The translations under genes were made by a program, and so were the position numbers. Under the pieces are notes generated by a model. The model was not told where the DNA came from, did not search any database, and worked only from the letters and a program-made list of their open reading frames with translations. Of a stretch of 12,305 nt of DNA, positions 1 to 8,053 are shown piece after piece. Numbering within the stretch: position 1 is the stretch's first letter; each line of letters starts with the position of its first letter. Source of the DNA: Oscillospiraceae bacterium. GTDB taxonomy: Bacteria > Bacillota > Clostridia > Oscillospirales > Oscillospiraceae. The stretch spans positions 1 to 12,305 of the forward strand of contig JAFXBH010000106.1 in assembly GCA_017521875.1 (NCBI GenBank), given 5' to 3'.

Positions 1-15
1 AATATTTTCCTCCAC
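1..15 (-). CDS. Start of a further operon gene, cut by the window edge (possibly hpt)
   Basis: Two nested signals follow the tilS stop codon on the minus strand. A strong AGGGAGGA (23-30) sits 7 nt before a GTG at 13-15 that opens a frame reading V/M-E-E-N-I to the edge. The bases of that same stretch (GTGGAGGAAAATATT) also hold a GGAGG that could instead serve a start codon just beyond the window. Either way a gene begins here in the same direction as tilS, within about 25 nt of its stop. In many Firmicutes the gene after tilS is hpt (hypoxanthine phosphoribosyltransferase), often followed by ftsH, so hpt is the natural guess. Only five codons are visible, so the identity rests on gene order and not on protein sequence. 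Confidence 0.35.
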
Positions 16-39
16 AATGGAATCCTCCCTTATGTTTAT

Positions 40-1290
40 TTACAGGTATTCTATTTTGATTCGAACTGCATTTTCATCCAATACAATTCTATCCAGATTT
101 CCGCCAAATCCAACCACACCCAAAACACCGCTTTCATCAGCAATGACAGGGACAGAATCCCGCTTCGAGGCGGGGATCTTGGCATCAATAAACAGTTTCT
201 TCAGACTTTTTGTGCCGCCGTGAAGGCGAATGGTATCGCCGCTCTGCCGGCCACGCACAAAAATTTTTCCTTTTGGCATCACCGGATAGGACACAACAGT
301 ACACTCTACGTCGGTATTGGATATGCAGGTAATTCTGCCGCCGGGAAATTCATATATCCCCGGGCAGGTCAGTTCCCGGGATTCCACAGGAATCTCTTCC
401 AGCAGAACTTGTAGTCGGTCATAATTTCTGACAATGGTTACATTTGCCGGGAAATCTGCCTTCGCGGAAGGTTTTTCCGAAAAGACCAATTTTTCCAGTG
501 TAGCAATATGCTCCGCTTCCGGCTCTTTTACCCCAGCATCCAACAGAATCTGACTCAGTACACGACTGCGAACAGCCGGCTCTAAATTCCGCAGCCGGGC
601 TACCTGGTCTGTCATATTCTCCCGGGCCAATTTACTGAGCGCCATTTCGTCCTGCCGCAATCGCATTGCCATAGCGGAAAGATTTTGCGCCAAACCGGGG
701 TTTTCCTGTTTCAACAAAGGCATCACGTGATGACGAAGCCGATTTCGCAGGAAATCGTCACTGTGGTTACTGCTATCCTCCACATAGGGAACGCTGTATG
801 TCTGCAGAAAGGTTTCCACTTCCCCACGGGTAATCTGCAACATTGGACGGATCAAGTTGCCGTTTACCGGCTGGATCCCTCCAAGGCCTTTCAATCCTGT
901 TCCCCGGACAAGGTGCATCAGCACCGTTTCTGCATTATCGTCAGCGGTATGGGCGGTGGCAATTTTCCCCGGCAAGGATTTTAAAAAAGCATATCTTGCC
1001 TCCCGGGCGGCCGCCTCCAGACCCTTCTTGCCGGCAGTTACATTCGCACTGCCGGAGACAAAGGGAATTTGATAACCACGGCAGAAATCCCGCACAAAGG
1101 ATTCATCCCGATCTGACTCCTGACCCCGCAGGCCGTGATTAAAATGGGCGGCAGAAACTTCCAGTTCCAAACTTTCCCGTAACAAGTACATAGCCCACAG
1201 CAACGCCATAGAATCTGCGCCGCCGGAAACTGCACATACCACCCGTTCCCCCCGGTAGTTCTCCATAAAGGATTTGAACTTATTCAGCAT
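40..1290 (-). CDS. tilS: tRNA(Ile)-lysidine synthetase TilS
   Basis: TilS is a cytoplasmic enzyme. It uses ATP to attach lysine to C34 of tRNA-Ile(CAU), so that the tRNA reads AUA as isoleucine; it is normally essential. The 416-aa product carries the N-type ATP pyrophosphatase P-loop SGGADS at residues 22-27, the HFNHGLRG motif at 49-56, HTADDNAET at 114-122 and EDSSN at 171-175. The C-terminal TilS substrate-binding domain covers about 340-400 (VRGRQSGDTIRL, then KKLFIDAKIP). The length is at the short end of the family (about 430-470 aa in E. coli and B. subtilis). The ATG at 1288-1290 has a CTGGAG ribosome binding site 8 nt upstream. The gene overlaps the 3' end of dnaB by 11 nt, which suggests translational coupling. 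In B. subtilis tilS is not in the dnaB cluster, so this linkage is lineage-specific. Confidence 0.95.
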   Translation of the reverse strand: MLNKFKSFMENYRGERVVCAVSGGADSMALLWAMYLLRESLELEVSAAHFNHGLRGQESDRDESFVRDFCRGYQIPFVSGSANVTAGKKGLEAAAREARYAFLKSLPGKIATAHTADDNAETVLMHLVRGTGLKGLGGIQPVNGNLIRPMLQITRGEVETFLQTYSVPYVEDSSNHSDDFLRNRLRHHVMPLLKQENPGLAQNLSAMAMRLRQDEMALSKLARENMTDQVARLRNLEPAVRSRVLSQILLDAGVKEPEAEHIATLEKLVFSEKPSAKADFPANVTIVRNYDRLQVLLEEIPVESRELTCPGIYEFPGGRITCISNTDVECTVVSYPVMPKGKIFVRGRQSGDTIRLHGGTKSLKKLFIDAKIPASKRDSVPVIADESGVLGVVGFGGNLDRIVLDENAVRIKIEYL

Positions 1291-2617
1291 GTTTCCACTC
1301 CAGGTTGTTAAATGCCTGATACTGGGGCACCCATTGCAGTTTTACCGTTCCTACTTCACCGTGACGGTTTTTGGATACGATACACTCTGCAACACCCTTA
1401 TCTTCGGTGTTTTCATTGTAGTATTCATCTCTGTACAGGAACAGCACTTCGTCTGCATCCTGCTCGATAGCGCCGGATTCACGCAGGTCGGAAAGCATCG
1501 GACGCTTGTCCTGTCGGCTTTCCGGGCCTCGGGAAAGTTGGCTGAGACAGATCACCGGCACATTCAGTTCCTTAGCCATAATCTTTAAGGATCGGGAAAT
1601 ATCACTGACCACATTGACACGGTTGTCTCCACCCTTACCATAGCCGGATCCGTTCATCAGTTGCAGATAGTCGATCACTACCAATCCCAAATTCTCCAAA
1701 CGGCGGCACTTGGCGTTCATATCTGCCACAGTAATGGACGGATTGTCGTCAATACGAATATCCGTCTGACTCAAGGCAACAGACGCCAAACTCAATTTTC
1801 CCCATTCATCCTCAGTCAGTTTGCCTGTTTGCATTTTCTGGCCGTCCACATAACTCTCCATAGCCAACAAACGCATAGCCAATTGTTCCCTAGACATTTC
1901 CAGGTTAAAAATAGCCACTGTTTTATTGCACTTCTTTGCCACATTCAGCGCCAGGTTCAACGCGAAGGCAGATTTACCCATAGCAGGTCTGCCCGCCACC
2001 AGGATCAGATCGGACTTGTTCAGACCGTTGATCTTTTTATCCAGATCCCGCATACCCGTAGAGATGCCGGGAATAGCAGAATCGGACTGACTCAGTTCTG
2101 TCAGGCGGTCAAAGACTTTGTGCAAGGTGATGCTGATAGGCTCCAGAGAGTCGCCCCGCTCACCCTTACGAATGGCATAGATCTTCTTCTCCGCCACTTC
2201 CAGAATTTCTCCGGTTGCACCCACCTGGTTATGTACCATCTGAGAAATATCCGATGCCGCCTCTGATAGAGAGCGCAAAATAGCCTTATCTTTGACGATA
2301 TTGGCATACTGCACCGCATTGGCAGCGGTGGGGGTGATCTCCATCAGTTGCAGAATGTAATCCCGGGAATTGTCGTGGTATACGCCCAGTTCCCGCATTT
2401 TATCCAGCACAGTGACCGGATCCACGGTTTGGGAGAAGTTAAACATCGTATAGATTGTCTCATAGATCTCCCGGTTTTGCTGCAGGTAGAAATCCTCTGC
2501 CCGGACAATACCGATCACATCGGTCAGGCAACGGCTATCAATTAAAATGGAGCCCAGTACTGCCTGTTCCGCCTCCAGAGAATGGGGCAGTTGTCTGGCA
2601 ACCAGTTCTTCATCCAT
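1280..2617 (-). CDS. dnaB: Replicative DNA helicase DnaB
   Basis: This is the hexameric 5'-3' helicase of the replication fork (called DnaC in B. subtilis), which unwinds DNA ahead of the polymerase and recruits primase DnaG. The 445-aa protein has the usual order: an N-terminal primase-interaction domain (about 8-110, opening LPHSLEAEQAVLGS), a linker helix, and a RecA-like SF4 motor. Visible motor motifs are Walker A GRPAMGKS (209-216), the catalytic Glu in NLEMS (E240), Walker B LVVIDYLQL (312-320), LSQLSRGPE (358-366), DLRESGAIEQDAD (377-389), and a conserved KNRHG near 416-420 that should hold the arginine finger. No intein or insertion interrupts it. The ATG has AAGGAG 8 nt upstream. 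It lies 26 nt after rplI, the standard Firmicutes order, and its end overlaps tilS. Confidence 0.97.
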   Translation of the reverse strand: MDEELVARQLPHSLEAEQAVLGSILIDSRCLTDVIGIVRAEDFYLQQNREIYETIYTMFNFSQTVDPVTVLDKMRELGVYHDNSRDYILQLMEITPTAANAVQYANIVKDKAILRSLSEAASDISQMVHNQVGATGEILEVAEKKIYAIRKGERGDSLEPISITLHKVFDRLTELSQSDSAIPGISTGMRDLDKKINGLNKSDLILVAGRPAMGKSAFALNLALNVAKKCNKTVAIFNLEMSREQLAMRLLAMESYVDGQKMQTGKLTEDEWGKLSLASVALSQTDIRIDDNPSITVADMNAKCRRLENLGLVVIDYLQLMNGSGYGKGGDNRVNVVSDISRSLKIMAKELNVPVICLSQLSRGPESRQDKRPMLSDLRESGAIEQDADEVLFLYRDEYYNENTEDKGVAECIVSKNRHGEVGTVKLQWVPQYQAFNNLEWKHAE

Positions 2618-2643
2618 AGTTGTATCTCCTTTTTTGCAGGATT

Positions 2644-3090
2644 TTATGCCTCTTCGATCTTAACAGTCAAAGGCGCGGTGATCTCGTAGCCCAATTTGCA
2701 CTGGGCGGTATAGGTGCCTACATGCTTAATCGGATCAGACAGAACGATCTTCCGCTTATCAATGACGATGCCGGATTTCGCCTTCAGGGCGTCGGCAATT
2801 TCCTGGCTGGTGACAGAGCCGAACAGTTTGCCGGCACCGCCGCCCTTGGCAGTAACCACCAGAGTCATATCCCGCAGTTTCTTAGATATCTCCATTGCCT
2901 CTGCCCGTTCCTTGGCTGCCTTCTCTGCGGCTGCCTTATCATTCATACGCATGGTATTGATAGCATCAGGGGTGGCTTCCATAGCCAGTTTTCTGGGCAG
3001 GAGGTAATTTCTTGCGTAACCGTCGGAAATTTCCATCATCTGGCCTTTTTTGCCCTTACCTTTTACATCCTGTAAAAAAATAACTTTCAT
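2644..3090 (-). CDS. rplI: 50S ribosomal protein bL9
   Basis: bL9 binds 23S rRNA near the base of the L1 stalk and helps limit frameshifting and slippage. The 148-aa product begins [16 protein letters not shown] and continues with the family signature around [13 protein letters not shown] (residues 24-36). A charged Ala/Lys/Glu-rich connecting helix (about 40-75) leads to the C-terminal domain with [16 protein letters not shown] (about 83-98), so both domains are complete. The frame stays open upstream to an ATG at 3123, inside gdpP. The ATG at 3088-3090 is chosen because bL9 proteins start at MKVI and because GAGGA lies 7 nt before it. That ribosome binding site overlaps the stop region of gdpP, 10 nt away, so the two are probably translationally coupled. 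The gene belongs to the gdpP-rplI-dnaB cluster. Confidence 0.97.
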   Translation of the reverse strand: MKVIFLQDVKGKGKKGQMMEISDGYARNYLLPRKLAMEATPDAINTMRMNDKAAAEKAAKERAEAMEISKKLRDMTLVVTAKGGGAGKLFGSVTSQEIADALKAKSGIVIDKRKIVLSDPIKHVGTYTAQCKLGYEITAPLTVKIEEA

Positions 3091-3100
3091 TATATATTCC

Positions 3101-5077
3101 TCACTCTTCGTAGAATTTATCAATCGATGCGACTAAATCATCCAGCACCTGTTTCACAGTGCAGCCGGAAATCTGCGCGCCGGCTGTGGCGGTATTGCCG
3201 CCGCCGCCCAAAGGCTCCAAAATCACCTGCACATTGGCGCTACCGATGGAACGGGCAGAAATATAGACATTCTCCCCGTCCGGGTACACCACAAAGGATG
3301 CGGTAATGCCGCAAATATCCAGCAGTTCGTCCGCTGCCTGGGATGCCAGGATGCGGGAGGTCTTCTCTGTCAGCGCCGCAATAGCGATCTCATTTCGGTA
3401 TAGTTTCGCGGTTTTGATAATGTTAAACTTTTCCAGGGTATCCTGGAAGTCGTTTTGCAGCAACATCTTCACAGCCACCGTATCTGCACCCAACTGACGC
3501 AGGAAAGTAGCGGCTTCAAATGTACGCTCGCCGGTACGGACATGGAAACTTTTGGTGTCCAGGAAGAGACCTGCCATCAGCGCCTTGGCTTCGATAGGCA
3601 GCACATCTTCCATCTCCACTGCATACTGCAGCAATTCCGTTACCAGTTCCGATGCAGAAGATGCATACGGCTCGTGAAGGTTGACCACCACGGGATTGAT
3701 GTAGTCTGCAGCGCGGCGGTGGTGATCCACCACGCAGATACGGGGCACAGCCTCCAGCAGGTGTCGATGTTCCACCTGATCGGGGCGGTTTGTATCCACC
3801 ACCACAAGGGTAGTCCGGTTATCACTGAGCACCAGCGCTTCCTGGCCGGTGATGAACGCATTGGTATACTCCGGGACTTTGCGGATCTCCTCCACGAAGT
3901 CCGGGGCCATATTGTTTTGGGTGTCCATTACAATATAGGCTTCCCGCTTCTTCTTGCGACACATACAGAAGATGCCCAATGCAGCGCCGATGGCATCCAG
4001 GTCAGCGTTTCGGTGACCCATGATCAGCACACGGCTGCTTTGATCAATCAGTTCCATCAAGGAATTGGCCGTCACACGGGAACGCACCTTGCTGCGCTGC
4101 TCGGCTTCCTTGTTGCGACCGCCGTAGAAGTTAAAGTTCAGCCGATCCTTCACCACAGCCTGATCGCCGCCCCGGCTGAGGGCCATTTCAATGGCCAATG
4201 CGGCAAACTGGTAATTTTCCTCAAATGTCTCACCGTCTACGCCCAGGCCAAAGGAAATGGATGCGGCCAGGCCGGAAGGGCTGGTAATGGCGTGGACATC
4301 TTCCAAAACAGAGAACTTATCCTCTACCGCCCGTTTCAGATCTTTCTTTTCAAACAGGAACAGATAACGGTTTCTCTCCAACCGGCGGAACAAGCCATGG
4401 TAATTCTCAGTCCACTGGGTAATGGCATCGTTGATTCGGGCATTCAGGATAGACATGGCGCTTTCCGTGAGATTCTTGGTCAGTTCTTCGTAGTTATCAA
4501 TCAGAATGATAGAGACAACCGGACGGGAACGGACATATTCGTCCCGTACCAGATACAGTTCCGTCAGGTCAGTCAGGTATAGCACTGCCAGTTGATCACC
4601 TGTGGGGTCACCGGTCTGAATAGGCGTGCCGTAGATCCGGTAACGGTGATCCTGTAATTTTACATCATAGGGATACTCCGTTTTACCGGCAATCAGCCAT
4701 TGGGTGTCAAATCCCGGAAGAATGTCGGCAATATTCCGTTCTTTCAGCACATCGTTAAAGCCGGTGAGGGTGGCAAAACGGTTATTGGCATGGACAATGC
4801 CGCCGTCAGCCAAACGCACCGCCACCATTGCAAAGGGAGGGCGCTGATCCTGTATGCCGCTTTGCTCCCGGACAGCATTTTCCAGGAAGGCATTCAGTTG
4901 CTTTTTGCGGACGGCCCGCATCACCAGATAGGTCGCCATAAACAGAAGCCACAGAGCAAATTCCACTCCCGCCAGCACATACTGCCGAAGCAGCGCGGTG
5001 ATCGCCGCAAAGATAAACAGCGCTATAAAATAAGGCGCCATATTGGGTCTGAGCAGTCTTCCGAGTTTCTTAGTCAA
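3101..5077 (-). CDS. gdpP: Cyclic-di-AMP phosphodiesterase GdpP (YybT family, DHH-DHHA1)
   Basis: GdpP is a membrane enzyme that hydrolyses the second messenger c-di-AMP to pApA, and so influences osmotic and cell-wall homeostasis. Numbering from the TTG start gives 658 aa, close to B. subtilis GdpP. Two membrane helices lie at about 12-30 and 38-53, followed by a PAS-like domain (about 80-170) and a degenerate GGDEF domain (about 185-310) ending in [10 protein letters not shown]. The DHH phosphoesterase has metal-binding motifs NADLDA (D359, D361), VVVD (D428), VDHH (451-453) and FLDT (D507). The DHHA1 end reads GGGGN (624-628), where the DHHA1 family generally has GGGGH. The frame extends upstream to a GTG at 5113, but a consensus AAGGAGG (5086-5092) lies 8 nt before the TTG at 5075-5077, and the GTG has no ribosome binding site. 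This is the first gene of the minus-strand operon, with a sigma-A-type promoter just upstream. Confidence 0.95.
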   Translation of the reverse strand: MTKKLGRLLRPNMAPYFIALFIFAAITALLRQYVLAGVEFALWLLFMATYLVMRAVRKKQLNAFLENAVREQSGIQDQRPPFAMVAVRLADGGIVHANNRFATLTGFNDVLKERNIADILPGFDTQWLIAGKTEYPYDVKLQDHRYRIYGTPIQTGDPTGDQLAVLYLTDLTELYLVRDEYVRSRPVVSIILIDNYEELTKNLTESAMSILNARINDAITQWTENYHGLFRRLERNRYLFLFEKKDLKRAVEDKFSVLEDVHAITSPSGLAASISFGLGVDGETFEENYQFAALAIEMALSRGGDQAVVKDRLNFNFYGGRNKEAEQRSKVRSRVTANSLMELIDQSSRVLIMGHRNADLDAIGAALGIFCMCRKKKREAYIVMDTQNNMAPDFVEEIRKVPEYTNAFITGQEALVLSDNRTTLVVVDTNRPDQVEHRHLLEAVPRICVVDHHRRAADYINPVVVNLHEPYASSASELVTELLQYAVEMEDVLPIEAKALMAGLFLDTKSFHVRTGERTFEAATFLRQLGADTVAVKMLLQNDFQDTLEKFNIIKTAKLYRNEIAIAALTEKTSRILASQAADELLDICGITASFVVYPDGENVYISARSIGSANVQVILEPLGGGGNTATAGAQISGCTVKQVLDDLVASIDKFYEE

Positions 5078-5133
5078 TGCCGTCGCCTCCTTACGAAAGG
5101 GTACACTCCCCACAATAGTCTAGTATTCTTGAT

Positions 5134-5162
5134 ATTATATCAAATCTCCACCTGAGGTGCAA
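5134..5162 (-). promoter_or_regulatory. Promoter of the gdpP-rplI-dnaB-tilS operon
   Basis: On the minus strand there is a -35 TTGCAC (5157-5162), a 17-bp spacer and a perfect -10 TATAAT (5134-5139). Transcription would start near 5127 and give a leader of about 50 nt before the TTG start of gdpP. This is the only good sigma-A-type promoter seen upstream of the operon. Confidence 0.75.
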
Positions 5163-5209
5163 CCATCTTTTTTGTTTGCAAAAGGATTTTTTTACAGAAA
5201 AGATAAATG

Positions 5210-5238
5210 TATACAACCGGGGTTTTTTGTGTTATAAT
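5210..5238 (+). promoter_or_regulatory. Promoter of rnjA (and probably dus)
   Basis: A perfect -10 TATAAT (5233-5238) lies 17 bp after a weaker -35 TATACA (5210-5215, 4 of 6 consensus). The predicted start near 5245 leaves a leader of about 150 nt before the TTG start of rnjA. The -35 is 47 bp from the -35 of the divergent gdpP promoter, so the two may share regulatory DNA. Confidence 0.65.
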
Positions 5239-5244
5239 ACTTTC

Positions 5245-5394
5245 ATAAGCACCGGGTGGGCAGACCCGTGCACAGAAAAAGAAGTAATATATATTTTGCA
5301 GGCGAGATTTGCATTTTTCCGACGGTACGGGGTCAGGACAGGTGCATACGGCTGCCTGCTTGTTATGTCCTAAAAGAAAGGAGTTCTTTAAAAA
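5245..5394 (+). other. Long structured 5' leader of rnjA
   Basis: About 150 nt separate the predicted transcription start from rnjA. The 317 nt from 5078 to 5394 hold no convincing gene, only the two divergent promoters and this leader. Its first bases can form a hairpin: GCACCGGGT (5249-5257), a 6-nt loop and ACCCGTGC (5264-5271), with one bulged C. A second possible stem pairs GGACA (about 5336-5340) with TGTCC (5366-5370), just before the ribosome binding site AAAGGAG (5377-5383). No run of T follows either stem, so a simple transcription attenuator is not apparent, and I do not recognise a known riboswitch class. A 65-codon frame starting at 5176 begins upstream of the promoter, has no ribosome binding site and is not called as a gene. 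Confidence 0.4.
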
Positions 5395-7050
5395 TTGGCT
5401 GAAAAATTAAAAATTATTCCCTTAGGCGGTTTGGACGAAATCGGTAAAAATATTACCGTTTTGGAGTATGGCAGGGATATGATCGTGGTAGACTGCGGCG
5501 TTGGATTCCCGGATGAAGAAATGTACGGCGTGGATCTGGTGATCCCCGATTTTACCTATCTGGTGCAAAATGCCAAAAAACTTCGTGGCATTTTTATCAC
5601 CCACGGACACGAAGATCATATCGGCTCTATCCCCTACTGTATGCAGCAGGTCAACTGTCCCATTCACGGCACTGCTATGACCAACGGTTTGGTAAAACTG
5701 AAACTGGAGGAACATCGCATTGCCGATACGGTAAAACTCATCACCCACAAACCCGGCGATGTAGTCAAAGCAGGCTGCTTCTCCGTGGAATTTATCCACG
5801 TGAACCACTCCATTGCTGACGCGGTGGCTTTCGCCATTCACACACCTGTAGGTACGATTGTGATGACCGGCGACTTTAAGATCGACCCTGCCTCCAAAGA
5901 CGGTATGATCGATCTGGCCCGATTTGGTCAGTTGGGTAACGAGGGTGTTCTGGCGCTGATGTGCGACTCCACCAATGTGGAGCGTCCCGGCTATACCCCC
6001 AGTGAAAACACCGTTGCAGAAGGTTTGGACCGGCAGTTCAAGAACTGCGATAGCCGGATCATCGTTACCACTTTCGCCTCCAATATGTACCGGATTCAGG
6101 CGGTTTTGGCCACTGCCCACCGCTATGGCAGAAAAGTCGCTGTAACCGGCCGCAGCATGGAAAATATGCTGAAAGTGGCGCAGGAACTGGGGTATTTGAC
6201 CATCCCCGCCGGCACGCTGGTGGAACTGGGCGCCACCAAAAGTCTGCCGAAAAACAAAGTGGTTATCGTATCCACCGGCTCTCAGGGCGAGAACATGTCC
6301 GCCCTGTACCGCATGGCATTCTCCACCCATAAATTGGTAGACATTCAGACCGGTGACCGGATCATCATCTCCGCATCTGCCATTCCCGGCAACGAAAAGG
6401 CGGTCTCCCGGATTATTAACGAACTGTATCGCAAAGGCGCTGAAGTAGTCTACGAAAAGAGCGAAGGCCTTCACGTTTCCGGACACGCTTGTCAAGAGGA
6501 ACTGAAAATTATGCACGCCTTGTGCAAACCTAAGTTCTTCATTCCCGTTCACGGCGAACAGCGGCACTTGCAACTCCACGGAAAATTGGCCGTGGCTATG
6601 GGGCTGTCCCCCAAAAATGTCCGCATCGGTGAGATCGGCACAGTGTTCGAACTCACATCCAAGACCTGTAAAATCAGCGGCACTGCCCCTGCCGGCAAGG
6701 TCTATGTGGACGGTACCGGTGTGGGCGATGTGGGCAGTGTGGTCCTGCGGGACAGAAAGCATCTGGCCCAAGACGGTATGATTGTGGTGTGCATCAACAT
6801 CAGTTCTCAGGACGGCAGTTTGATCTCCGGACCGGATATTATCACAAGAGGCTTTATTTATGTGAAAGAATCGGAAGATCTGATGGAAGAACTGCGGGAA
6901 GTTGCGCTGGAAGCCATCGAGCGCTGCGGCCGCAAACATATTCGGGATCGGGCTGCGCTGAAATCCGCCATCAAAAATGATATGAGCGGTTATCTGTTTA
7001 AGAGCACCAAGCGCAATCCTATGATTCTGCCCGTCATTATGGAAGTATAA
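5395..7050 (+). CDS. rnjA: Ribonuclease J
   Basis: RNase J is a cytoplasmic zinc-dependent beta-CASP ribonuclease with 5'-to-3' exonuclease and endonuclease activity, central to mRNA decay and rRNA maturation in Firmicutes. The 551-aa product matches the usual length of about 555. Metallo-beta-lactamase motifs are HGHEDH (70-75), VNHSIAD with H138, and TGDFKID with D160. The beta-CASP region carries DSTN (191-194), the HVSGH motif (360-364) and PVHGE (384-388). The C-terminal domain is present. Translation starts at TTG 5395-5397 with AAAGGAG 11 nt upstream; that spacing is long, but no ATG or GTG alternative fits the conserved EKLKIIPLGGLDEIG start. The neighbour dus follows after 55 nt. Only one RNase J is in the window, so assignment to J1 rather than J2 is inferred. 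Confidence 0.96.
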   Translation: MAEKLKIIPLGGLDEIGKNITVLEYGRDMIVVDCGVGFPDEEMYGVDLVIPDFTYLVQNAKKLRGIFITHGHEDHIGSIPYCMQQVNCPIHGTAMTNGLVKLKLEEHRIADTVKLITHKPGDVVKAGCFSVEFIHVNHSIADAVAFAIHTPVGTIVMTGDFKIDPASKDGMIDLARFGQLGNEGVLALMCDSTNVERPGYTPSENTVAEGLDRQFKNCDSRIIVTTFASNMYRIQAVLATAHRYGRKVAVTGRSMENMLKVAQELGYLTIPAGTLVELGATKSLPKNKVVIVSTGSQGENMSALYRMAFSTHKLVDIQTGDRIIISASAIPGNEKAVSRIINELYRKGAEVVYEKSEGLHVSGHACQEELKIMHALCKPKFFIPVHGEQRHLQLHGKLAVAMGLSPKNVRIGEIGTVFELTSKTCKISGTAPAGKVYVDGTGVGDVGSVVLRDRKHLAQDGMIVVCINISSQDGSLISGPDIITRGFIYVKESEDLMEELREVALEAIERCGRKHIRDRAALKSAIKNDMSGYLFKSTKRNPMILPVIMEV

Positions 7051-7052
7051 GT

Positions 7053-7084
7053 ATCAGGGGTGCGCCGTTCAGCGCACCCCTGAT
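7053..7084 (+). terminator. Strong hairpin between rnjA and dus, weak terminator or attenuator
   Basis: A perfect 13-bp stem (ATCAGGGGTGCGC at 7053-7065 and its complement at 7072-7084) encloses a 6-nt loop starting 3 nt after the rnjA stop. What follows is GTAAAGTTTTGG, not a real T-tract, so termination should be partial at best. No separate promoter for dus is visible. The hairpin may reduce readthrough into dus or protect the upstream 3' end. Confidence 0.6.
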
Positions 7085-7105
7085 GTAAAGTTTTGGAGTA
7101 TGGAT

Positions 7106-8053
7106 ATGCATTACTACTTTGCCCCATTGGAAGGGCTTACGGACAGCATTTACCGCCGGCTGCATCATCGGTTTTTTCCCGGTGTTGACCGGTACTATAC
7201 CCCTTTTCTCTCCCCCACCGTTCATAGAGCGCTGACGAATCGGGAGATGAGAGAACTATCTGTGGCAGATCTGCCGGATTTCACGGTCATTCCGCAGGTG
7301 CTAACCAAGAATCCGGAGGATTTTCTGTGGTTGGCCGGGGTTTGCCGGGATTTGGGTTATCCGGAGGTGAATTTGAATATTGGTTGTCCCTCCGGAACAG
7401 TCACCGCCAAGGGAAAAGGAGCGGGAATGCTCCGGGATTTAGATCAGTTGGACAGATTTCTGGATTGCATTTTTTCTGCCACGCCGCTACCGGTTTCCGT
7501 AAAGACCCGGATTGGCTTCGAAGATCCTGCAGAATTTGCAGGCATTCTGGATATCTACAACCGATATCCTATCCGGGAACTGACCATTCATCCCCGAGTG
7601 CGGAAGGTGTTTTACAGTGGTCCGGTGGAGATGGATTGTTTCCGTTATGCAACCCAGCACAGCAACGCTCCTTTGTGTTACAACGGCAGTTTGTGTACCT
7701 TACCCCAACTGCAAGCATTTTCCGCAGAGTTTCCTCAGATCGACGCTGTTATGATCGGCCGGGGACTGATCGCTGATCCGGGCATGCTGACCCCCGGCGG
7801 TACGACCGTCAAGGCTTTGGAAGAATTTCACGATGCCCTTTTAGCAGAATATATTAACGCTTTCGGTGGCAGCCGGAATGCCATGTTCCGCATGAAGGAA
7901 AACTGGCGGCACTGGCTGTGCAAATTCCAAAACTCTGAAAAACTGGGAAAAGCCCTGCGAAAGGCTACAGATGTGGATACATACAAGGCAGTTACCTGCG
8001 AAATTTTTCATTCTCTTCCCTTGCTGACAGATCTATGTCCCGACTGGGATTAA
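7106..8053 (+). CDS. dus: tRNA-dihydrouridine synthase (Dus family)
   Basis: Dus enzymes are FMN-dependent flavoproteins that reduce specific uridines of tRNA to dihydrouridine using NADPH. The 315-aa product is a TIM-barrel opening with MHYYFAPLEGLTDS. The family motif NIGCPSGTV (91-99) contains the probable catalytic Cys94. VKTRIG (132-137), TIHPR (160-164), CYNGS (191-195) and MIGRG (216-220) fit the tRNA-binding and FMN phosphate-binding positions. The frame also has an ATG at 7100, but TTGGAG (7093-7098) would be 1 nt from it and is 7 nt from the ATG at 7106, which is therefore chosen. The target uridine (DusA/B/C type) cannot be told from sequence alone. The gene is probably cotranscribed with rnjA and ends at a strong terminator. 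Confidence 0.92.
   Translation: MHYYFAPLEGLTDSIYRRLHHRFFPGVDRYYTPFLSPTVHRALTNREMRELSVADLPDFTVIPQVLTKNPEDFLWLAGVCRDLGYPEVNLNIGCPSGTVTAKGKGAGMLRDLDQLDRFLDCIFSATPLPVSVKTRIGFEDPAEFAGILDIYNRYPIRELTIHPRVRKVFYSGPVEMDCFRYATQHSNAPLCYNGSLCTLPQLQAFSAEFPQIDAVMIGRGLIADPGMLTPGGTTVKALEEFHDALLAEYINAFGGSRNAMFRMKENWRHWLCKFQNSEKLGKALRKATDVDTYKAVTCEIFHSLPLLTDLCPDWD

Noticed and set aside
3455..4582. 375-codon open frame on the plus strand opposite gdpP
   Set aside because: It is embedded in GdpP, has no start signals, and its composition (many His and Gln) is typical of antisense shadow frames.
5078..5113. Extended gdpP N-terminus from GTG 5113
   Set aside because: There is no ribosome binding site before the GTG, while a consensus AAGGAGG lies inside this extension at ideal distance from TTG 5077; the shorter protein matches the usual GdpP length.
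5176..5373. 65-codon frame in the gdpP-rnjA intergenic region
   Set aside because: Its ATG is upstream of the predicted rnjA promoter, it lacks a ribosome binding site, and its codons cover promoter and hairpin sequences.
5245..5394. Known riboswitch or T-box in the rnjA leader
   Set aside because: I could not find a T-box specifier/antiterminator sequence or the conserved core of a known riboswitch class, and there is no terminator-like T-tract.
5422..6939. 505-codon open frame on the minus strand opposite rnjA
   Set aside because: It lies wholly within the unmistakable RNase J gene, has no ribosome binding site or promoter, and its His/Gln/Phe-rich product looks like an antisense reflection of the codon bias of rnjA.
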